NCBI GenBank assembly: GCA_021157525.1
Contig: JAGGWK010000056.1
Location: forward strand, 1-58,496
Length of the DNA: 58,496 bases
From: Candidatus Cloacimonadota bacterium
GTDB taxonomy: Bacteria > Cloacimonadota > Cloacimonadia > Cloacimonadales > TCS61
Direction of reading: 5' to 3'
Positions 53,041 through 58,496 of this stretch are shown here, one piece after another; position 1 is the first letter of the stretch, and every line of letters begins with the position of its first letter. The notes beneath the pieces were generated by a model. That model worked only from the letters and a program-made list of their open reading frames with translations, did no database searches and had not been told where the DNA came from. The translations under genes were made by a program, and so were the position numbers.

Positions 53041-54237
53041 GTGTCTTTACTGAAAAGTGATCGCTGTAAACACTGTAAAACTCATCGGGGGTACCGCTTT
53101 TGCCAACGTATCGGCGGCGGCATCTGCTGGCACGACTGCAATGTGTTGCGGGTGGATTTCGGGTGCCCGGAAGGTTGTAAGTACAGTCTGAAAAAAACCG
53201 AACAATTCCAGTTGAAAACCAATGCCGATTCCCAAACCGAATATCGGGATTTGCTTCGGAGACAGATGAATATTTGGATTGAGACACCCCAGGAACTTCT
53301 GGATGGTGATGTCCCGGCAGATCTGGCGGAAACCCCCGAAGGACGTCGTCGGCTCCAAACGTTGCTGGACGGATTCCCCGGCTCGGATGTGGTGCCTATG
53401 GCGTACCTCTACAAAAAACTTCGGCTGGATGCATCCAAACTGATGGCAGCAGCCAAAAATCCCGAAGATGTCGCTGTTCTCTTTGTGAAGAAGTGCATCG
53501 TGCAGGACTGGGATGGCGCAATGGAGCTGCTTTCTCTGGCGCCTCATCTGCAGGACCCGGTGTATCAGACCCGGTATCGGGAGATGCTGGCAAACAACAA
53601 AACCATCGCCCGTTTTAAAGAATATGATATCATCTCATCGGCCATGAGCGAGGAAAAAAACCGCATACTTGTGCATTTTGAGATGAACGGAAAATATGAC
53701 CTGACTATCGGATTGGTGCTGGTGGACGGCCAGTGGCTGGTGGCGGGGAAAATCCTGGGTAAACCGGAGATTTACAATGGTGAAAATGAGGCCATCCAGC
53801 AAGTGGCGTTGATGCTGAGTAAAAACGATCTGGGCAATGTGTTTCCGTTGCTGAAAAAATACAGCGAAATCTATGTGGATTCCGCAGATTTTCAGTATTA
53901 CTGGGGGCTGTATTATACCTTCAGCCACCAGGAAAAAAAGGCCCGGATGTTCATGCTTAACGCATCAACACTGGATCCTACTTTTGTAGAGGCTCTCTAC
54001 AACTATGCCTATATGCTTCATGCTGCAGGGGAGCTGGACGAGGCAGAAACTCGCTACCGGAAAATCTTGAGCATAGACCCCGAAGAACCCAAAACCCTGA
54101 ACAATCTGGCATCCATTTGTATGGAAGATAAGCGACTGGATGAAGCGCGGGAATTGTATAAAAAGTGCCTGGCTCTACGTCCTGATTTTGAGATCGCACA
54201 GAAAAATCTGGAAAAACTGGAAGAGCTGGAAAATTAG
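53041..54237 (+). CDS. Cys-rich N-terminus plus TPR protein
   Basis: 398 residues starting at GTG. The first 45 hold seven Cys and several His (CKHCKTH, FCQR, CWHDCN, CPEGCKY), a likely zinc-binding module. The middle (about 60-280) has no family I recognise. The C-terminus has at least three TPR repeats (about 300-395), for example AGELDEAETRYRKILSIDPE and DKRLDEARELYKKCLALRPD. No signal peptide, so probably cytoplasmic. It follows the TIGR03545-like gene by 13 bases. Confidence 0.75.
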   Translation: MSLLKSDRCKHCKTHRGYRFCQRIGGGICWHDCNVLRVDFGCPEGCKYSLKKTEQFQLKTNADSQTEYRDLLRRQMNIWIETPQELLDGDVPADLAETPEGRRRLQTLLDGFPGSDVVPMAYLYKKLRLDASKLMAAAKNPEDVAVLFVKKCIVQDWDGAMELLSLAPHLQDPVYQTRYREMLANNKTIARFKEYDIISSAMSEEKNRILVHFEMNGKYDLTIGLVLVDGQWLVAGKILGKPEIYNGENEAIQQVALMLSKNDLGNVFPLLKKYSEIYVDSADFQYYWGLYYTFSHQEKKARMFMLNASTLDPTFVEALYNYAYMLHAAGELDEAETRYRKILSIDPEEPKTLNNLASICMEDKRLDEARELYKKCLALRPDFEIAQKNLEKLEELEN

Positions 54238-54241
54238 ATAG

Positions 54242-54283
54242 AAAAAAGCCCTCAGTCGGCCAATGCCAGTTGAGGGCTTTTTT
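54242..54283. terminator. bidirectional intrinsic terminator
   Basis: Thirteen-base arms, AAAAAAGCCCTCA and TGAGGGCTTTTTT, around a 16-base loop, five bases after the TPR gene stop. The A and T runs allow it to work for this operon and for the convergent helicase gene. Confidence 0.9.
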
Positions 54284-54308
54284 ATGATATCATCCCAGCT
54301 CCCCAAAC

Positions 54309-56663
54309 TCACACATCATCTGTCTCTTTCCAAAATTGTTCCAAAAGGGGCTGCACCTGCTGTTGTGCCGTCAGCCGCTTTGTTTTCCAATAGAAGGGAA
54401 TGAGGTTTCGATAGCGGTAACTTCCCAGGCGGTCATCAATGAGGAGAACGGCGCCACGGTCTTCTTCGGTGCGAATGACCCGACCCACTGCCTGCAACAC
54501 CCGGGTAAAGCCGGGGAAACGGTAAGCGTAATCAAATCCATCGCCTCTGGCATCATAATAATCTCGGATGCAATTGCGGGAAAAACTGATCCCTGGCAGT
54601 CCAACCCCCACGATGACGGCGCCGGTGAGGCGGTCTCCCACCAGGTCTATGCCTTCGCCAAACACGCCACCCATCACAGCACAACCAACGATAGTGCTTT
54701 GAGAATCCGTGGAAAAGCCATCCAGAAATGTTTGTCGTTCTTTTTCGCTCATCCCGCTCTCCTGCACTTGCCAACGAATCTGGGGATGTTGAGGAATGAC
54801 CAGTTCGGTGATCTGACGCAAGTAGGCGTAGGATGGGAAAAACAGCAGGTAATTTCCCCTGTGGGCGGTGATGAACTGGCTCACCATCCGGGCGATGGAT
54901 TGGGCTGTGGAGCTGCGATCTTTGTAGCGGGTAGAAAGTCTGGCATCCAGGATGGGAAGAAGATTTTCTGCAGGGAAGGGTGAAGAAAATCGCAGCTTCG
55001 TGGCAGTAGCGTCGCATCCAAGGCAATCGGCATAATAATTCATAGGAGAAAGGGTGGCGGAAAAAAACACTACACTGCGGGTGCAGGCCAGCACATTCCG
55101 TATTTCCGGGGCTGGATGCAAACAGAAAAGCCGGATAGTCAGTTCGGTTTTATCCCGCAGATAGAGGGTGGTATAGTGATCGCCAAAGCGTTCGGAGGTA
55201 CGCAAAAAGCGCAGTGCCGTGAAGTAGAACTCCAGCAGGTCGGCGCGAAAGGGTGTCTTGATATTGCGGCTGAGCCAGGTATCGCATTCAGCCAAAAATC
55301 GTTGCAGTAATTCGATAATCTTTTCCGGCAGAGCATTTTCCCGATATTCATCGCCTCGTATCTCCGCAGCCTTACGGGCATCCAGCAGCAGAGAGTTGAT
55401 GTTCCCCAAAAGAGTGTAAATCTTTTTCAGATGGCCTTTTAATGGGCGTCTGACATCCAGGATGTCCCGTTTGCTCAGAGTGGCGGAAAACATTTCTCGG
55501 CCCCGATCCACCATGTTATGGGCTTCATCCACCAAGAAAATGTTGTTCTCTTTTGCTGCCTGATCGGCATCGGCAAAAAAGCGTTTCAGTCGCACTCGGG
55601 GATCGAATCCATAATTGTAATCTCCAATGATCACATCGGCCCACAGCGCCATGTTGAGGGAAAATTCAAAGGGGCAAAGGGTGTGCTTTTGAGCCACTTC
55701 CACGATGCAGTCCCGATTCCACGCATCCAGCTCAAAACACTCCTCGGTGGCACTGCGAAGTCTGTCAAAATAGCCTTTGGCATAGGGACATTCTTCGGCT
55801 GTGCAGGATGCATCCGGTAAAAAGCACAGCTTCTCTTTTGCCGTGAGAGTGAGCTGTTTGCTCCGCAATCCCCGATTCCGCAAAAGGTCTAATGTGCTTT
55901 CGGCCAACTGTTTGCCGGTAGTGCGGGCGGTGAAATAGAAGATGCGGCTTTTTTCCATGCGCATTGTTGCCTTGATAGCGGGGAAGAGAGTGGCCATGGT
56001 TTTGCCGATGCCGGTGGGGGCTTGAGCCAAAAGCTGCGTGCCGTTCACCACCGCCCGATAAACCGCTACCGCCATTTCTCGTTGCCCTTTGCGATAGCTC
56101 TCGAAGGGAAATTCCAAGGCCTCGATGCTGGCGTTACGACGTTGTGACCATTGTGCCAAAACCGTGGCCCAGGCCAAATAATCCGCTACCAGTTTGTGAA
56201 AACAGGCGTGCAGTTCGTCGATGGAAAAATGGCGGTCTATGGCGATGGTTTCTTTGGTATCAAGATGGGCGTAGGTGAGGCGGATGGTGATGTCGCTCCA
56301 TTGCTGGTCTGTAGCATAAAGATAACCGTAAACGCAGGCTTGACCCCAATGTACTGCAGGCTGGTGAGCCTGCAAATCTGCCAAAGGACGGGTGGATGAT
56401 TTGATTTCTTCCAGAACTTTTTGTTGGGTAAATACTCCGTCAATGCGGCCTCGAAGCAGCAGAATTACCTCGTCGGTTTTTACGGTGGTCTTCACGTTCA
56501 CTTCACTTTCGTATTCGGCTGGTCGCATCTTTTGCAAGCGCTGATGCATGCGGGTGCCTTCCAGCATGCGGCTACCCCCGGAAAAGGTGGCCATATCCAA
56601 GTCCCCTTCCATCAGCAGAAATTCCACAAAGTCCCGCACTGAAAGGCTGATCTTAGCTGTCAC
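54309..56663 (-). CDS. XPD/DinG-type helicase with N-terminal Cas4/RecB-like nuclease domain
   Basis: A 784-residue DNA repair-type protein. The first 180 residues resemble a PD-(D/E)XK nuclease: GRIDGVF, VLEEIKSS and a following QACVYGYLY match the Asp, Glu-x-Lys and Gln-x3-Tyr elements. The rest is a superfamily 2 helicase with Walker A QAPTGIGKTM, a four-cysteine set for an iron-sulfur cluster (about 288-350), DEAH in VDEAHNM, and a C-terminal QAVGRVIRTEEDRG motif VI. Such proteins unwind 5'-3' from single-stranded DNA. The start overlaps the exonuclease gene by 11 bases. Confidence 0.88.
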   Translation of the reverse strand: MTAKISLSVRDFVEFLLMEGDLDMATFSGGSRMLEGTRMHQRLQKMRPAEYESEVNVKTTVKTDEVILLLRGRIDGVFTQQKVLEEIKSSTRPLADLQAHQPAVHWGQACVYGYLYATDQQWSDITIRLTYAHLDTKETIAIDRHFSIDELHACFHKLVADYLAWATVLAQWSQRRNASIEALEFPFESYRKGQREMAVAVYRAVVNGTQLLAQAPTGIGKTMATLFPAIKATMRMEKSRIFYFTARTTGKQLAESTLDLLRNRGLRSKQLTLTAKEKLCFLPDASCTAEECPYAKGYFDRLRSATEECFELDAWNRDCIVEVAQKHTLCPFEFSLNMALWADVIIGDYNYGFDPRVRLKRFFADADQAAKENNIFLVDEAHNMVDRGREMFSATLSKRDILDVRRPLKGHLKKIYTLLGNINSLLLDARKAAEIRGDEYRENALPEKIIELLQRFLAECDTWLSRNIKTPFRADLLEFYFTALRFLRTSERFGDHYTTLYLRDKTELTIRLFCLHPAPEIRNVLACTRSVVFFSATLSPMNYYADCLGCDATATKLRFSSPFPAENLLPILDARLSTRYKDRSSTAQSIARMVSQFITAHRGNYLLFFPSYAYLRQITELVIPQHPQIRWQVQESGMSEKERQTFLDGFSTDSQSTIVGCAVMGGVFGEGIDLVGDRLTGAVIVGVGLPGISFSRNCIRDYYDARGDGFDYAYRFPGFTRVLQAVGRVIRTEEDRGAVLLIDDRLGSYRYRNLIPFYWKTKRLTAQQQVQPLLEQFWKETDDV

Positions 56664-57822
56664 GGCGCTGTTCCAGCCTCTTTTTCCGATGGTGCAAAGC
56701 TGCCACCCGGGCAGAGTCTAACAAGTAAGAGTTCTCCAGCAAAGCCAGGGCGGTGTTTGTCCATTTCAGTGCGGTGACGAAATCTCCCACATGGTGCTCG
56801 GCGTATTTGGCCAGTTCTTCGCAGGATTGCCAGTTGATGGTAGCGTCTGCTTCCCACAATGTCGTGGCTTTTTCCCAGTTTTTCTGTTGTTTGCAGAGCA
56901 TCGCCATGCGCTGGCGCGATTCACCACTGAGGGATCCCTTTTCCGCCAGAAATGTGTAAAAATCCAGAGCTTCCTGGATGGAACCGTATTCTTCCCACAG
57001 GCGGCCAACAGCCGCCGGATCCACCAGCTCATCGTGCAAAACCGGGGCAGCCAGAAGTTCATTCATTTTGGTAAGGAGGGCCGCCAGAGAGTAGATATCC
57101 TGATCGTTGTGCTGCATCACCAGTTGCATGTCGGTGGCATCGTGGGTATCAAGATAGCGGAAGTAGGCGTCGGGGATGTCACGTCCGGGGATGTCTGCTT
57201 CCAGTTGCCGATGATGTCCCAGCACATAGGCCTCAATGTTTTGCAGCGTGCAGCTGCCGATACTGTTTTTCCACAGTCTGCGGGCAGGATGCAGCAGATC
57301 CAGGTGAGCCATGGTATCTGCGGGGCAGGGCATCTGGTTCATGATACAGCGAGTGCGCAGCAGGGGAACATCAAAGGATTTGCCGTTGTAACTTACCACC
57401 GTGTCAAATTGTTGCATCAGTGCATCTACCGCTATTAAGAGGGGTGCTTCACCGGCGGGGCTTTTGAGGAAAAACTGTTGGGTAACAAAATCGGTGTCCG
57501 AGAAATATCCTGCGCCGATGAGAAAAGCATAGGTGCCGCTGCCGCCGGCAAGACCGGTGGTTTCGGTATCGATAAAGAGCAAACGGGGATGGGATGAGGA
57601 GAGCTGGGCATAGCTGCGCAGCAGCGGAACCGGAGGTTGGGGCGTGCAGGTTTGCATCCCAACCGGATGAGACAAGGGATGGTGGATGCTGTGGTGAAAC
57701 ACCAGACCTGATGGATCCAGGGTTCCTGAAGGAAAGCGGGACTCGATATCGGCACCATAGGTGAGGGGTTGATGCGTCTTTTTCGTCAGGGTTTTCCTGA
57801 GCGATTTTTCCAGATCTAGCAT
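56653..57822 (-). CDS. MrfB/YprB-like exonuclease with C-terminal TPR-like repeats
   Basis: A 389-residue RNase H-fold exonuclease of the YprB type. Catalytic acidic residues appear in FIDTETTGLAGG (DxE), VVSYNGKSFDVPLL and HNDQDIYSLAAL; the last reads His-x3-Asp where many relatives have Tyr-x3-Asp. After about residue 280, helical TPR-like repeats follow. In Bacillus, MrfA and MrfB repair mitomycin C lesions together. Here it overlaps the helicase-like gene upstream by seven bases and the one downstream by 11, which supports joint function. Confidence 0.85.
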   Translation of the reverse strand: MLDLEKSLRKTLTKKTHQPLTYGADIESRFPSGTLDPSGLVFHHSIHHPLSHPVGMQTCTPQPPVPLLRSYAQLSSSHPRLLFIDTETTGLAGGSGTYAFLIGAGYFSDTDFVTQQFFLKSPAGEAPLLIAVDALMQQFDTVVSYNGKSFDVPLLRTRCIMNQMPCPADTMAHLDLLHPARRLWKNSIGSCTLQNIEAYVLGHHRQLEADIPGRDIPDAYFRYLDTHDATDMQLVMQHNDQDIYSLAALLTKMNELLAAPVLHDELVDPAAVGRLWEEYGSIQEALDFYTFLAEKGSLSGESRQRMAMLCKQQKNWEKATTLWEADATINWQSCEELAKYAEHHVGDFVTALKWTNTALALLENSYLLDSARVAALHHRKKRLEQRRDS

Positions 57823-58496
57823 GAGAGTAGTTCTTTGAGCAAGGCGATAACGTAGAGTCGGGAGCCACTACCCTGCTCTGCCACCGGGCCGACGCAGGCG
57901 GGGCAGCCATCCTGGCAATTGCAGTGTAACACTATATCCTGGGCTTCTTGAAGCATGTGAGGTAAAAGGGTGAAGAGCTTTTCGCTGAGTCCGATGCCAC
58001 CGGGGAAAGCGTCATACATCACGATGCCCGGCCGGCCCTGAGCAAGGGTAAGGTTTTGTTCCGATTGCACCCGCACATCGGTGCGGTCACACATCAGGTG
58101 GAAGGGTGCCATGTTGCGCAGAAGGTAGGCCAATCCCGCCAGACTACTCTGCACGCGGTATTGCTGCTCTGCAGCCCGATGACAGGTGGGGCAGAGGGTT
58201 ACAAGATTTTCCGGGTGATTGGCCCGGTGAGGATCGGTGAATTGTTTGAAGGGAATTTTGTGATGCACATGAAGTGGGGTTTTGCTCAAATTTTCGTGGA
58301 GGCCGCAGTGCTGACAAGTGTGCTTATCCCGTTCCTTTATCTTTTCGGTGATGGTCTTCCAGCCGCTACCATAGTTGTTTGATTTGCTGTTCCATTTTCC
58401 AGATGCGTCCAGAGTATCAACCACGGCAGAATTGATGGTGAACCATGTTCCCACGGTGATGAGATCGGTTTGTGGAAGTTCCACAATGCCGTAACC
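57816..58496 (-). CDS. MrfA/YprA-like helicase C-terminus with HNH domain (partial)
   Basis: The frame is open to the window edge (58496), so only the last 226 residues are seen; no helicase motors are in view. The final part is a DUF1998-type zinc domain: YLLRNMAPFHLMCDRTDV, MYDAFPGGIGLSEKLF and CNCQDGCPACVGP, the usual end of YprA/MrfA helicases. Before it lies an HNH module, residues about 45-110, with CQHCGLHE, LHVHHKIPF and NLVTLCPTCHRAAE, placed within the DUF1998 region. Whether the HNH cuts DNA is unknown. Confidence 0.8.
   Translation of the reverse strand, partial: GYGIVELPQTDLITVGTWFTINSAVVDTLDASGKWNSKSNNYGSGWKTITEKIKERDKHTCQHCGLHENLSKTPLHVHHKIPFKQFTDPHRANHPENLVTLCPTCHRAAEQQYRVQSSLAGLAYLLRNMAPFHLMCDRTDVRVQSEQNLTLAQGRPGIVMYDAFPGGIGLSEKLFTLLPHMLQEAQDIVLHCNCQDGCPACVGPVAEQGSGSRLYVIALLKELLSC

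Noticed and set aside
1-58496. tRNA, rRNA, CRISPR arrays and insertion sequences
   Set aside because: Read for cloverleaf-like elements, regular repeat-spacer patterns and terminal inverted repeats with transposase genes; none was found. Small RNAs cannot be excluded by eye.

Overview
This is a bacterial chromosome segment of about 58.5 kb, densely coded, with many overlapping genes and no tRNA, rRNA, CRISPR array, transposase or prophage that I can see. The gene content points to a Gram-negative, probably anaerobic bacterium: outer-membrane-type RND efflux, TolC-like and MlaE genes, meso-diaminopimelate-type MurE, a tungsten-type aldehyde:ferredoxin oxidoreductase and a corrinoid protein. 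PASTA domains on FtsI, PgpH-YbeY, a PG0541-like efflux partner and a TIGR03545-like protein suggest the FCB superphylum, perhaps Cloacimonadota. That placement is inference only.

Layout. (1) 446-16904, minus strand: a complete division and cell wall (dcw) cluster in the order mraZ, rsmH, ftsL, ftsI, murE-murF (one fused gene), mraY, murD, ftsW, murG, murC, ftsQ, ftsA, ftsZ, then a small YvlD/holin-IV-type membrane protein. murB and ddl are not in the cluster. Three 10-bp-spaced repeats in front of mraZ look like its operator. (2) 17210-19913, plus: a diguanylate cyclase response regulator overlapping an HD-GYP phosphodiesterase response regulator. (3) 20026-26847, plus: gcvH, gmk, rpoZ, a family 4 uracil-DNA glycosylase, dnaB, an mlaE-like permease, a lipoprotein binding protein, trmL, dapA and a small Cys-containing protein. 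(4) 26837-32842, minus: pgpH, ybeY, a CNNM/CorC transporter, a DUF3108 protein and a VanZ-like protein, preceded by a coiled-coil lipoprotein and a LysM protein. (5) 32958-40113, minus: a TetR regulator, then a tripartite RND efflux operon led by its own TetR gene, with palindromes upstream. (6) 40363-46221, plus: a corrinoid-binding protein, a 34-codon ORF, a DUF1638 protein, a PAS/GAF histidine kinase, an Rcp1-like receiver and a receiver-PAS-kinase hybrid. This is the most unusual cluster in the window. (7) 46316-50132, minus: a four-cluster ferredoxin, tungsten-type oxidoreductase, ThiF-like E1, ThiS/MoaD-like carrier and ppnP. (8) 50437-54237, plus: nadE, a TIGR03545-like membrane-anchored protein and a Cys-rich TPR protein. 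(9) 54309-58496, minus, cut by the window edge: an MrfA-like helicase C-terminus carrying an HNH domain, an MrfB-like exonuclease, and a nuclease-fused XPD/DinG-type helicase, overlapping one another like one DNA repair operon.

Starts were often moved inward from the longest reading frame because of a clear ribosome binding site or a TAATG/ATGA junction with the upstream gene. Family names come from recognising motifs by eye. No database search was run.
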